In this document: piece by piece, positions 16,439 through 23,961 of the stretch
Position numbering within the stretch: position 1 is the stretch's first letter
Layout: each line of letters opens with the position of its first letter
Origin: JAPXRI01 sp033813635
GTDB taxonomy: Bacteria > Bacillota > Clostridia > Oscillospirales > QAMX01
Assembly (NCBI GenBank): GCA_033813635.1
Contig: JAPXRI010000003.1
Coordinates: forward strand, 1-64,000
Length of the DNA stretch: 64,000 bases
Direction of reading: 5' to 3'
Program-made: the position numbers and the translations under genes
The notes under the pieces: model-generated
The model's database searches: none
The model's input: the letters and a program-made list of their open reading frames with translations, nothing else
What the model was told of the DNA's origin: nothing

Positions 16439-18013
16439 TTATTTCAGCTGCGCTATATCCGGATTTTCGGCCGCGAACCTTATAAGCTCCCCGAGGCCGT
16501 CCGGAACGGTCTCACCGCCGGCTTCGGTTTTCTCTGCCGCGGCGCAGAGCTTTTTGCTCGTAATCCTGCCCGCGGCGGCGGCGACTTCCTCGAGGACCGT
16601 TTTCCTGCTTACGATGCTGTACGTCATCGGGTCTCCGGTTCTTATCCGGATTTTATCCCCGGATCCCAGAAACGAGCACAGCTTAAGGTGGGAAAGGGTC
16701 ACCATATCAATCGTCTCGCGGAGCGTCGCGATCAGCTCGTCCCTGTATTTGATCTCCTCCGCCGGCTTTAAATCATTATCGGTGCTGTTTACTTCCGGCG
16801 TTTTCTGCGCGCCCGCCGGCTTGTTCCCGCCCGCCGGATTCCGGTCCGCTGCGGCGGCATTTCCCGCTCCGACGGCACTATTCTGAGCCGGAGCCCCGGC
16901 CTCCGGCGCGGGGCTTGCCGTTCCGCCCCCGCCGTTACCCGGCCTGCAGAGCGAGATCAGGCACATCTCCATGTCTATCCGCTTGTTCGGGCTCCTGCCC
17001 ATATCCGATAGCGTGTCCCTAAGCGTCTTGACGGCCGCAAGGGCCCGAACCCTCGGTATTGTGTTGAAAAACGCCTTCAAATCATCCTTTGTATAGCCGT
17101 TGCCCAGCATTGCGAAATCGCCGTTTTCCCGGAGCACCATAATGTCCCTCATCAGACATAAAAGCTGGTCGCAGAAAGCCGCCGGCTCCACACCGGAGGC
17201 GTAGAGCTCGGTAAACCGTTCTAACGCCAGAGCGCTGTTTCCGGAAGATATCGCCCCGCATATCTCCAGCAGCGCGCCTGCGCCGGCGAGCCCGAGAGAA
17301 GCGGCGACGGAGTCCCCGTCAAGCCTTTGCGCGTTTTGCGACGCGGCCTGCTCCAGAAGCGAGAGGGCGTTTCGCATCGCCCCGTCCGCCATATGCGCAA
17401 TCAGCGAGGCTCCGCTCTCCTCGAGAGGTATTCTTTCCGCGCGGGCAATCTCCATCAGTTTTTTTATGATGTCGAGCCTGCCTATCCGCTTAAACTCAAA
17501 GCGCTGGCAGCGGGAGAGGATCGTCGCCGGGATTTTCTGTATCTCCGTTGAGGCGAGTACGAACATCACGTGGGCGGGAGGTTCCTCGAGGATTTTTAAA
17601 AACGCGTTGAACGCGTTCGTCGAGAGCATGTGGACCTCGTCTATAATATAGACCTTCCGGGATATCAGGGATGGTGAGTAGAGCGCCTCGTCGCGGAGAG
17701 CCCTGATATCGTCCACGCCGGTATAGGTCGCCGCATCCATCTCGATTACGTCGGTGATGCTGCCGTCGTTTATCCCTGTGCACGCCGGACACGCGTTGCA
17801 GGGGTCCCCGTTTTTCAAATGCGTGCAGTTGGCCGCCTTGGCGAGAATTCTCGCACAGGTGGTCTTCCCGGTGCCTCTCGGCCCGCAGAACAGATACGCG
17901 TGCGAAAGCCTGCCGGCCGCGGACTGAGCTTTAAGCGTTTTCGTCACATGCGACTGGCCGATTACGTCGTCAAAGCACATCGGCCGCCATTTCCGGTACA
18001 GCGCCTGATACAT
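16439..18013 (-). CDS. dnaX: DNA polymerase III subunit gamma/tau
   Basis: 524 aa. AAA+ clamp-loader core: YRKWRPMCFDDVIGQ, Walker A CGPRGTGKTTCARIL, a four-cysteine zinc module (CTHLKNGDPCNACPAC), Walker B YIIDEVHMLS and the SRC motif ILSRCQRFEF. Domain III is followed by a disordered Ala/Gly/Pro-rich linker (about 375-420) and a tau-like C-terminal domain. ATG at 18013 is 11 bases behind GGGAGG; an upstream in-frame GTG at 18055 is rejected. The gene is led by a roughly 130-base leader with a strong hairpin (18066-18090), and the SRP RNA gene lies further upstream. Confidence 0.96.
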   Translation of the reverse strand: MYQALYRKWRPMCFDDVIGQSHVTKTLKAQSAAGRLSHAYLFCGPRGTGKTTCARILAKAANCTHLKNGDPCNACPACTGINDGSITDVIEMDAATYTGVDDIRALRDEALYSPSLISRKVYIIDEVHMLSTNAFNAFLKILEEPPAHVMFVLASTEIQKIPATILSRCQRFEFKRIGRLDIIKKLMEIARAERIPLEESGASLIAHMADGAMRNALSLLEQAASQNAQRLDGDSVAASLGLAGAGALLEICGAISSGNSALALERFTELYASGVEPAAFCDQLLCLMRDIMVLRENGDFAMLGNGYTKDDLKAFFNTIPRVRALAAVKTLRDTLSDMGRSPNKRIDMEMCLISLCRPGNGGGGTASPAPEAGAPAQNSAVGAGNAAAADRNPAGGNKPAGAQKTPEVNSTDNDLKPAEEIKYRDELIATLRETIDMVTLSHLKLCSFLGSGDKIRIRTGDPMTYSIVSRKTVLEEVAAAAGRITSKKLCAAAEKTEAGGETVPDGLGELIRFAAENPDIAQLK

Positions 18014-18065
18014 TTTCAAACACCTCCCGATAAATTTCAAATCCGCTCCGGACAAATTTTATGGC

Positions 18066-18090
18066 ATAATAGCCGCAAAGCGGCTATTAT
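18066..18090. repeat. perfect hairpin in the dnaX leader
   Basis: ATAATAGCCGC and GCGGCTATTAT form a perfect 11-base-pair stem around an AAA loop, about 50 bases upstream of the dnaX start. On the dnaX strand it is followed by GCCATAAAATTTG, not a T run. Its AT-rich ends and GC core with an AAA loop resemble the palindrome at 18144-18176. It could be an mRNA leader element or a binding site. Confidence 0.6.
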
Positions 18091-18143
18091 ACGCCCTGGT
18101 GTCCAACGGCTCGCCGCTTAAGGCTACCGCCTTCTGATGGACA

Positions 18144-18176
18144 ATTATACCACGCGCTTTGCGCTTGTGGTATAAT
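18144..18176. promoter_or_regulatory. palindromic back-to-back extended -10 promoters between dnaX and the SRP RNA gene
   Basis: ATTATACCAC at the left and GTGGTATAAT at the right flank a GCGC-AAA-GCGC core. The minus -10 (18149-18144) can drive dnaX. The plus -10 (18171-18176) would read antisense into the SRP RNA gene. No -35 boxes are visible. As RNA, the same sequence is a strong hairpin just past the SRP RNA 3' end, so it could instead stop or help process that transcript. Confidence 0.5.
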
Positions 18177-18179
18177 AAT

Positions 18180-18332
18180 GCATGGGAAACATTGTGCAGC
18201 CCTTTGCAGGTCCGGCTGATCCGCGGCACACGGCTGTTCCCGCTTAATGCTGCTCGGTTCCCCGCCTGACATGGTTCGCAGGCCGCCGTTGCGCGGGGCA
18301 GAACGCACAGGGCTGCACAATATCGCCCATGC
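18180..18332 (-). ncRNA. ffs: signal recognition particle RNA (small type)
   Basis: The minus strand at 18270-18249 holds the universally conserved domain IV: GTCAGG, a CGG stem closed by a GGAA tetraloop, CCG, then AGCAGC. Both ends pair over about 23 bases: GCATGGG and ATTGTGCAGCCC at the 5' end with GGGCTGCACAAT and CCCATGC at the 3' end. This gives the long rod of an SRP RNA about 153 nt long. Proximity to dnaX is a common Firmicute location (scr in Bacillus). No Alu-type extension is evident, so this looks like the short form. It binds Ffh for co-translational targeting to the membrane. Confidence 0.9.
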
Positions 18333-18338
18333 TTCGTT

Positions 18339-18347
18339 ATTATACCA
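18339..18347 (-). promoter_or_regulatory. extended -10 of the SRP RNA gene
   Basis: On the minus strand the sequence reads TGGTATAAT (18347-18339), placing the start of transcription near 18332, exactly where the terminal pairing of the SRP RNA begins. No convincing -35 was seen. Confidence 0.7.
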
Positions 18348-18418
18348 TAAACGAAGGCGCAATGCAATAATAAAATCGGCGGCCGCGAGCACGGAAATTT
18401 TTAACGGAGGTCATATCG

Positions 18419-19024
18419 ATGGACGAAAACATAAAAAACCTGTTGCAAAACCTTTCGAAGCGCGGATTCGTCGCAAAATACTTCGACTCGCGCGGCGAGG
18501 CCGCGGAGGACATTCTAAAGGCGATAGCCCCGTCGGAAACAGTCGGCGTCGGCGGTTCCGTCACCATCGACCAGCTCGGCGTATACGACAGGCTTGTCGA
18601 GCGCGGGAACACCGTTTACTGGCACTGGAAGGATAGGACAGGAGCTGACGTGAGAAAAAAAGCTCTTTTGGCCGACGTCTATCTCTGCAGCGCCAACGCG
18701 CTTATGGACTCTGGCGAGCTTGTAAGCATCGACGGAAACGGAAACAGGGTCGCCGCGATGTTTTACGGGCCGAAGAGGGCGATTATCGTCTGCGGCGTCA
18801 ATAAAATCGTATCGGGCTACGACTCGGCGGTCGAGCGGATCAAAACGGTCGCCTGCCCCAAAAACGCCCGCAGGCTCAATATGAAAACCCCCTGCGCGAA
18901 AACCGGCGAGTGCCACGAGTGCGCGGCGGATTTACGGATGTGCCGGGTGATCGTCAGATACTCCTATCCGATGCCCGGCAGGGAGACGCGGGTTTACGTC
19001 GTCGGCGAGGAGCTGGGCTTCTAA
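18419..19024 (+). CDS. LUD-domain protein (LutC/YkgG-like, DUF162)
   Basis: 201 aa. It contains the LUD fold hallmarks TVGVGGSVTIDQLGVYDRL and a region rich in GNRVAAMFYGPKRAIIVCGVNKIV. The C-terminal part has several cysteines (CPKNARRLNMKTPCAKTGECHECAADLRMC) that could bind metal. LutC-type proteins work with LutA/LutB in lactate oxidation, but stand-alone LUD proteins of this length are frequent in Clostridia and lack a defined role. It starts with ATG behind ACGGAGG and lies 84 bases upstream of spoVAC; co-transcription is possible but not shown. Confidence 0.8.
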   Translation: MDENIKNLLQNLSKRGFVAKYFDSRGEAAEDILKAIAPSETVGVGGSVTIDQLGVYDRLVERGNTVYWHWKDRTGADVRKKALLADVYLCSANALMDSGELVSIDGNGNRVAAMFYGPKRAIIVCGVNKIVSGYDSAVERIKTVACPKNARRLNMKTPCAKTGECHECAADLRMCRVIVRYSYPMPGRETRVYVVGEELGF

Positions 19025-19108
19025 GCCTTAAATAAATGCTTCATGCTAAACGAAACATTTTGAATACGCTTTTTCCCCGCTGTCAATAATAGACGGCGGG
19101 GTGATTTT

Positions 19109-19549
19109 ATGTTCAAAATGACAAACAGGGACTACGACCGTTTCGTTAAAGACCGATCCCCGCATTCGCCTATATTAAAGGATGTAATCCTTGCCATTAT
19201 CGTAGGCGGCCTAATCTGCGTCATCGGGCAGGCTTTTACGGACCTCTTCAGGGGCGTCGGCTTTTCCGAGATCAACGCGAAAACCCTGTCCACGCTGACG
19301 CTTATTTTTTTAGCGGCGCTTCTGACCGCGCTTCGGGTCTACGACAACATCGCGAAATTCGCCGGCGCTGGCATCGTGGTCCCGATTACGGGATTTGCCA
19401 ACTCGATCGTATCTCCGGCGATGGAATTCAAGTCGGAGGGGCTCGTCCTCGGGCTCGCCGCGAAGATGTTCGTCGTTGCCGGGCCGGTGCTGGTCTACGG
19501 CATCGCCGCGTCAGTCATCTACGGGCTTATTCTGCTCATTTTTATATAA
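19109..19549 (+). CDS. spoVAC: stage V sporulation protein AC
   Basis: 146 aa with a short polar N-terminus (NRDYDRFVKDRSPHSPILKD) and about four hydrophobic segments, including AIIVGGLICVIGQAF and GAGIVVPITGFANSIVSPAMEFKSEG split across loops. SpoVAC forms the mechanosensitive channel part of the SpoVA complex in the spore inner membrane, through which calcium-dipicolinate passes. First of the spoVACDE set; spoVAD follows after 21 bases. Expected to be forespore-specific (sigma-G), although no clear sigma-G box was identified. Confidence 0.95.
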   Translation: MFKMTNRDYDRFVKDRSPHSPILKDVILAIIVGGLICVIGQAFTDLFRGVGFSEINAKTLSTLTLIFLAALLTALRVYDNIAKFAGAGIVVPITGFANSIVSPAMEFKSEGLVLGLAAKMFVVAGPVLVYGIAASVIYGLILLIFI

Positions 19550-19570
19550 ATAAAATAGAGGTGTTTTTTA

Positions 19571-20599
19571 TTGGGCGCGGAAAAAAGACTGGGGAGATTT
19601 ACGGTAAGGCTTGCCAATCCGCCGTCGATCGCGGGCTTTGCCAGCGTCGTCGGTAAAAAAGAAGGGGAAGGCCCCTTAAAGGACAGCTTCGACATTATCA
19701 ACAACGATACCACGTTCGGTGAGAATAGCTGGGAAAAAGCCGAGACAAAGATGCAGTCGACAGCGCTGGCCCGCGCGCTGGATAAGGCCGCGATCTCGCC
19801 CTCCTCTCTCGACTACGTATTCGCGGGCGATCTTTTAAACCAATGCATCAGCTCTTCCTTCGCCGTCAGGGACAGCGATCTGCCGTTTTACGGGCTTTAC
19901 GGGGCCTGTTCCACTATGGCGGAGGGGCTCGGACTCGCCTCAATGCTGATCGACGGCGGGTTCGCCGCGACGACGGCGGCAATCACAAGCTCGCACTTCT
20001 GCTCCGCCGAGCGCCAATACCGGATGCCGCTGGAGTACGGCGGTCAGCGGACGCCCACGGCGCAATGGACAGCCACCGCCGCCGGCTGCGTTATTCTGAG
20101 CGCGAATGGCAGCGGCCCCTATGTCACCCATGTGACCACGGGCCAGATCATCGACGCCGGCGTCAAGGACGCCAACAACATGGGCGCGGCGATGGCGCCG
20201 GCCGCGTACACGACGCTCGACACGCTGCTCCGGGAGACCGGAACGACCCCGGCCGACTACGACCTGATTCTCACCGGGGATCTGGCTTCAACCGGAAGCC
20301 GGATCGTGCGGGACCTGTTTTTATCCGACAATGTGGACCTGGGCGATGTGTTCAGCGACTGCGGCGAACTGATCTACGACAGGAACAAGCAGGATGTCCA
20401 CGCGGGCGGGTCCGGGTGCGGCTGCTCCGCCGCCGTACTCTGCGGCTATATCCTGAACGGTATGCGTTCGGGCCACTGGAAACGGATCATCTTCGCGGGC
20501 ACAGGCGCTCTTCTCTCGCCGCTGACGGTTCAGCAGGGGGAAAGCATCCCCTGCATATGCCACGCGGTGATCATCTCAAACGAAAGGCAAGTTATATAA
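19571..20599 (+). CDS. spoVAD: stage V sporulation protein AD
   Basis: 342 aa, thiolase/ketosynthase-like fold. It has the typical FASVVGKKEGEGPL N-terminal block, a cysteine in LYGACSTMAEGL at the former active-site position, and SGCGCSAAVL. In Bacillus SpoVAD binds dipicolinic acid and passes it to the channel. TTG start at 19571 with GAGGTG 8 bases upstream. The stop codon is directly followed by the spoVAE ATG. Confidence 0.96.
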   Translation: MGAEKRLGRFTVRLANPPSIAGFASVVGKKEGEGPLKDSFDIINNDTTFGENSWEKAETKMQSTALARALDKAAISPSSLDYVFAGDLLNQCISSSFAVRDSDLPFYGLYGACSTMAEGLGLASMLIDGGFAATTAAITSSHFCSAERQYRMPLEYGGQRTPTAQWTATAAGCVILSANGSGPYVTHVTTGQIIDAGVKDANNMGAAMAPAAYTTLDTLLRETGTTPADYDLILTGDLASTGSRIVRDLFLSDNVDLGDVFSDCGELIYDRNKQDVHAGGSGCGCSAAVLCGYILNGMRSGHWKRIIFAGTGALLSPLTVQQGESIPCICHAVIISNERQVI

Positions 20600-20959
20600 A
20601 TGCTGGATTATCTGTGTGTCTTTTTGATCGGAGGCGCGATTTGCGCGATAGGACAGATTCTTCTGGATAAAACGCGGCTTACGCCCGCGCGCATACTGGT
20701 ACTTTTCGTCGTCTCCGGCGTCGTTCTTACGGCCGTCGGCGTGTACGACGACATTGTGAAAGTAGGCAAGGCGGGCGCCACCGTGCCGATTGTCGGTTTC
20801 GGCTACGCGCTGGCGGAGGGTGTAAAAAAGGCCGTCGCCGAAAAGGGCTTTATTGGCGCGTTCACAGGAGGGGTCACGGGGACCGCGGCGGGCATCACCG
20901 CGGCCGTCTTCTTCGGCTATATCTTCGCGCTGATCGCAAAGCCCGGCGACAAAAGCTAA
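20600..20959 (+). CDS. spoVAE: stage V sporulation protein AE
   Basis: 119 aa, largely hydrophobic with about four membrane segments (VFLIGGAICAIGQILLD at the start, then PARILVLFVVSGVVL). This matches the short membrane form (SpoVAEb). Together with SpoVAC and SpoVAD it makes the conserved minimal SpoVA set of Clostridia. SpoVAA, AB and AF are not in the neighbourhood. Start and previous stop are adjacent (TAAATG). Confidence 0.95.
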   Translation: MLDYLCVFLIGGAICAIGQILLDKTRLTPARILVLFVVSGVVLTAVGVYDDIVKVGKAGATVPIVGFGYALAEGVKKAVAEKGFIGAFTGGVTGTAAGITAAVFFGYIFALIAKPGDKS

Positions 20960-20975
20960 TGCCGTATCGCCAAAT

Positions 20976-21005
20976 AAGGCGCGAAAGCTCCAGCTTTCGC
21001 GCCTT
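20976..21005. terminator. bidirectional terminator between spoVAE and the dehydrogenase gene
   Basis: AAGGCGCGAAAGCT and AGCTTTCGCGCCTT form a perfect 14-base-pair stem with a two-base centre. The following tails are short on both strands (AAAATT on plus; ATTTGG on minus), but the convergent position is typical. Confidence 0.75.
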
Positions 21006-21024
21006 AAAATTACATTATTTTGCT

Positions 21025-22077
21025 TTAAAACGGTCCCGCAACGGATTTTCCGGTCTTCGCGGAGAGGAAAGCCGCATCGATGACCTTCATCACGCGCAGC
21101 GACTGCTCCGGCTTAACGATAAGCTCGGCGCCGTTGTCCACCACATCCATCAGGTTGATGTAGTAATCTGACCAGTCGGTCTTGACATCGGGGAGCGGGT
21201 CCTCCTGGATAGTCTCCTTGCGGCGGGGCGCCATCGTTCTCGTGGGGCCTGCCTCGGTGTACACGATATTCTCGGTCCACTCCACCTCTCCCTCTTTGGC
21301 GCGGACGATCTTGCCGCTGCAGTTCCAGTCGTTGACCACAAGAGTCGCCTCGTCGCCCTGTACCTGCCAGCGCGGCAGCGGAACAAAGCAGAAGGTGTCT
21401 ACCTGGATATGCGCCGATACTCCGTTGGCGAATTCCAGGTAGAGCTTGAAGTTATCGTCGCACTCGCTGTTGTGGATATACTTAAGTTCGGCAAACACCT
21501 CGTTTACCGGCGAATCGATGAGCCACATCACCTGGTCGAGAAGGTGGACTCCCCAGTCGTAAACCATGCCTCCGCCGTTGATTTTCGCGCCGCGCCAGCC
21601 GTGGAGCACGCCGCCCGAGCCCTGAACCCTGTTCTCAATATAGAACGGTTTCCCGACGAGCCCGTCGTTGATGGCCTTGCGGACGATGCGGTAATCCCTG
21701 TCCCAGCGCCTGTTCTGGTGAACGGCGAAGAGCTTTCCGGTCTCGTCTCTGACTTTGATAATCTCTTCAAGCTCGGCCGCGTTCATCGTGACCGGTTTTT
21801 CGCAGACGACGTTTTTACCGGCGCGGAGCGCAGCGATTGAAAGCTGTTTATGGAAGTTGTTCGGTGTCGCGATTGTTATAAAGTCGATATCCTTGTCCCC
21901 AAGGATTCCTTCGAGCGTCGCATAAGGCTTCAGCCCGTTTTTCTCGGCAACCTCGAGCCTTTCGGGACGGATATCGTAAGCCGCCACTACATCGAGTCCG
22001 CCGACTTTTTTGGATACGCTCTCATGGTGCCAGCTGCCCATTCCGCCGTATCCAATTATTCCCAACTTATGACCCAT
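21025..22077 (-). CDS. Gfo/Idh/MocA family oxidoreductase
   Basis: 350 aa. Rossmann domain with LGIIGYGGMGSWHHE, the strand block FITIATPNNFHK and a canonical CEKPVTMN (EKP motif). The substrate domain carries VYDWGVHLLDQVMWL with the usual catalytic D..H. It probably acts on a sugar, inositol or sugar acid with NAD(P). The frame is open to 22128, but ATG at 22077 has AAGGAGAG upstream and begins the Rossmann strand. It has its own promoter (22140-22168). It is only distantly similar to the dehydrogenase at 9531, whose motif reads EKS. Confidence 0.88.
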   Translation of the reverse strand: MGHKLGIIGYGGMGSWHHESVSKKVGGLDVVAAYDIRPERLEVAEKNGLKPYATLEGILGDKDIDFITIATPNNFHKQLSIAALRAGKNVVCEKPVTMNAAELEEIIKVRDETGKLFAVHQNRRWDRDYRIVRKAINDGLVGKPFYIENRVQGSGGVLHGWRGAKINGGGMVYDWGVHLLDQVMWLIDSPVNEVFAELKYIHNSECDDNFKLYLEFANGVSAHIQVDTFCFVPLPRWQVQGDEATLVVNDWNCSGKIVRAKEGEVEWTENIVYTEAGPTRTMAPRRKETIQEDPLPDVKTDWSDYYINLMDVVDNGAELIVKPEQSLRVMKVIDAAFLSAKTGKSVAGPF

Positions 22078-22139
22078 CTTAAATCTCTCCTTTACTTTCC
22101 GTAGTGTACTAAATCGCCTGTTGCCCACAGCGCAAGACC

Positions 22140-22168
22140 ATTATAAACTGTCTTATACCTTATTTCAA
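22140..22168 (-). promoter_or_regulatory. promoter of the second Gfo/Idh/MocA gene
   Basis: Minus strand: TTGAAA (22168-22163), 17 bases, TATAAT (22145-22140). It lies between the activase stop at 22231 and the dehydrogenase start, so the dehydrogenase need not depend on read-through. Confidence 0.8.
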
Positions 22169-22230
22169 CACCATTTCCACAATACAGCATATATTTTTTT
22201 CCGTTATTTGCCTCAGAATTAAGGAGGCCG

Positions 22231-23112
22231 TCAGCACACGCGAAAGCCCGCTTCGGAAAGAATGTTTTTTAGTTTCTCCACCGTCCCGGCGTCAGGGGGA
22301 AGGAGTTTTTCCGCCGCGTATTTTCTGTTGAGGCTTATGTATTTTCCCTCGCCGAGACGGTGGAACGGCATAAGCTCGACTCTCTCCGCGCGCGCCGTCC
22401 CGATGACTCCCTTAACGGCGGCGGCAATTTTTTCCATATCGTTTTGGGAATCGTTCACGCCCGGAATCAGCGGGATCCTGACCCAGAGCCGTGCCCCGCC
22501 CGCGGCGAGTTTTTCAAGGTTTGAAAACACGAGGCCCAAATCCCCTCCCGTGCATTCCCTGAATTTCTCCGCGTCGTGGTGCTTTACGTCGAACAGATAG
22601 AGCGCCGTGTTCTTCTCAATCTCCGAGAATCTGCCCCAGGGGACGCAGCCCGCGGTCTCCACGGCGCAGGATACGCCGTTTGCCTCAAGGATCTCCTCGG
22701 TCTCCGCGACGAAGGCCGAAGACATCAGCGGTTCCCCTCCGGAAAACGTGGCGCCGCCCATTTTATTCGGATCATCTGAGGCGTAAAAATCCTTGTCGCG
22801 GAGCACGACGTCCGCCGTCTCCCGCGGGGTCATGCATTTCCCCGCGAGCACCCTCGCGCCCGCCGGGCAGACGCGCGCGCACTCCCCGCATCCCGTGCAG
22901 GGTCCCGCGCACGCGTTTTTACAGACGCGTACGCATTCCCCGCAGCCGATGCAGAGATTTTTATAGATTTGGAGCACCGGCGCAAAGCTCTGCCCCTCCG
23001 GGTTATGGCACCAGAAGCAGGAGAGATTGCAGCCCTTAAGAAAAACCGTCGTCCTGATTCCGGGGCCGTCGTGTATCGAAAAGCGCTGAATATTGAAAAC
23101 TAAGCCGTTCAT
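22231..23112 (-). CDS. glycyl-radical enzyme activase (radical SAM, with two extra Fe-S clusters)
   Basis: 293 aa. The N-terminal FSIHDGPGIRTTVFLKGC is followed by the radical-SAM CX3CX2C motif (CNLSCFWC). Next comes an inserted ferredoxin-like module with two cysteine sets (CIGCGECVRVC and CTGCGECARVC), then ATFSGGEPLM and the rest of the barrel. This is the layout of activases for non-pyruvate glycyl-radical enzymes (hydroxyphenylacetate decarboxylase, benzylsuccinate or glycerol dehydratase types); plain PflA lacks the insert. No glycyl-radical enzyme is in the window. ATG at 23112 follows CGGAGGAAG. It lies after the jag terminator. Confidence 0.88.
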   Translation of the reverse strand: MNGLVFNIQRFSIHDGPGIRTTVFLKGCNLSCFWCHNPEGQSFAPVLQIYKNLCIGCGECVRVCKNACAGPCTGCGECARVCPAGARVLAGKCMTPRETADVVLRDKDFYASDDPNKMGGATFSGGEPLMSSAFVAETEEILEANGVSCAVETAGCVPWGRFSEIEKNTALYLFDVKHHDAEKFRECTGGDLGLVFSNLEKLAAGGARLWVRIPLIPGVNDSQNDMEKIAAAVKGVIGTARAERVELMPFHRLGEGKYISLNRKYAAEKLLPPDAGTVEKLKNILSEAGFRVC

Positions 23113-23136
23113 CGTCTTCCTCCGAGTTATCGCCTA

Positions 23137-23166
23137 TGAAAAGGGGCGGGCCTTTAAGCCCGCCCC
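23137..23166 (-). terminator. terminator of the rnpA-yidC-jag cluster
   Basis: Minus strand: GGGGCGGGC pairs with GCCCGCCCC around a short TTAAAG loop and is followed by TTTTC. It closes the jag end of the ribosomal/membrane-insertion cluster. Confidence 0.9.
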
Positions 23167-23181
23167 GGCATGTTCCAAGGC

Positions 23182-23961
23182 TTACTTGTTATTCCCCTGC
23201 GCCGGCTGCGTCTGCGCAGCTTCGGCCGCGGCGGTTTTTACATTCTTCGCGGGAGCGTTCTGGCGGGGCCTGCGGTTGTACCTGCCGTTTTGGCGCTGCG
23301 ACGATTTCTGCTGTCCGTCCCCGTTTTTAAGGGCGATGACGACCCGCCTGTTCGGGTCCTGACCGGTGGAATAGGTGGTCACGCCCTCATAATCCTGAAG
23401 ACAGGCGTGGATAATCCGCCTCTCATGGGGCGCCATCGGTTCAAGGGTCATGCTCCTGCGGTTTTTAACGACCTTTTCCGCAACTTTCTTCGCAAGCTTC
23501 TCCAGCGCTTCCTCGCGCTTTTCGCGGTAATTCTCGGTATCTATCGAAATCCGCGTGAATGCCTCCTCGTTTTTGTTCACCGCAAGGCCTGTGATATACT
23601 GCAGAGCGTCCAGCGTTTCCCCGCGCCTGCCGATCAGCAGACCCATTTCTTCGCCCTTCAGCGTAATGCTGATTCTGCCGTCCTCTTCCTCTTTCGATTC
23701 AATGTCTGCATTGACGTTCATCAGCTTGAAAAGACCGCTTATAAACGCTTCGGCCTTCTGTTTCTTGCCTACCTCGTAGTAGACGCGGACCTTAGCCCAT
23801 ACGCCGCCGAGCCCGAGAAACCCGGCCTTGCCCTTTTCAAGCAGCTCGTAGGTAACTTCCTCGCGGGGGACGTTGAGGTTAGACAGCGCGTTTCCTATCG
23901 CAACCTCAAGGGCTTCGTTGATATTCTTTGCGACGCCTTCGGCGTCGATATAATTACTCAT
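23182..23961 (-). CDS. jag: Jag/KhpB RNA-binding protein (SpoIIIJ-associated)
   Basis: 259 aa. Jag-N domain (about 1-50, with EKGKAGFLGLGGVWAKV), a KH domain carrying GLLIGRRGETLDALQYI, an R3H domain (EPMAPHERRIIHACLQ) and a basic, Gln/Asn/Ala-rich C-terminal tail. KhpB partners with KhpA to bind RNA and affects cell elongation. ATG at 23961 is preferred over the in-frame ATG at 23979 because AAGGAG lies 9 bases upstream of the former. It overlaps the yidC stop by 8 bases, so the two are translationally coupled. Confidence 0.95.
   Translation of the reverse strand: MSNYIDAEGVAKNINEALEVAIGNALSNLNVPREEVTYELLEKGKAGFLGLGGVWAKVRVYYEVGKKQKAEAFISGLFKLMNVNADIESKEEEDGRISITLKGEEMGLLIGRRGETLDALQYITGLAVNKNEEAFTRISIDTENYREKREEALEKLAKKVAEKVVKNRRSMTLEPMAPHERRIIHACLQDYEGVTTYSTGQDPNRRVVIALKNGDGQQKSSQRQNGRYNRRPRQNAPAKNVKTAAAEAAQTQPAQGNNK

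Noticed and set aside
18087..18392. Minus frames of about 100 codons over the SRP RNA gene
   Set aside because: They overlap a well-supported structured RNA and its promoter and show no protein features.
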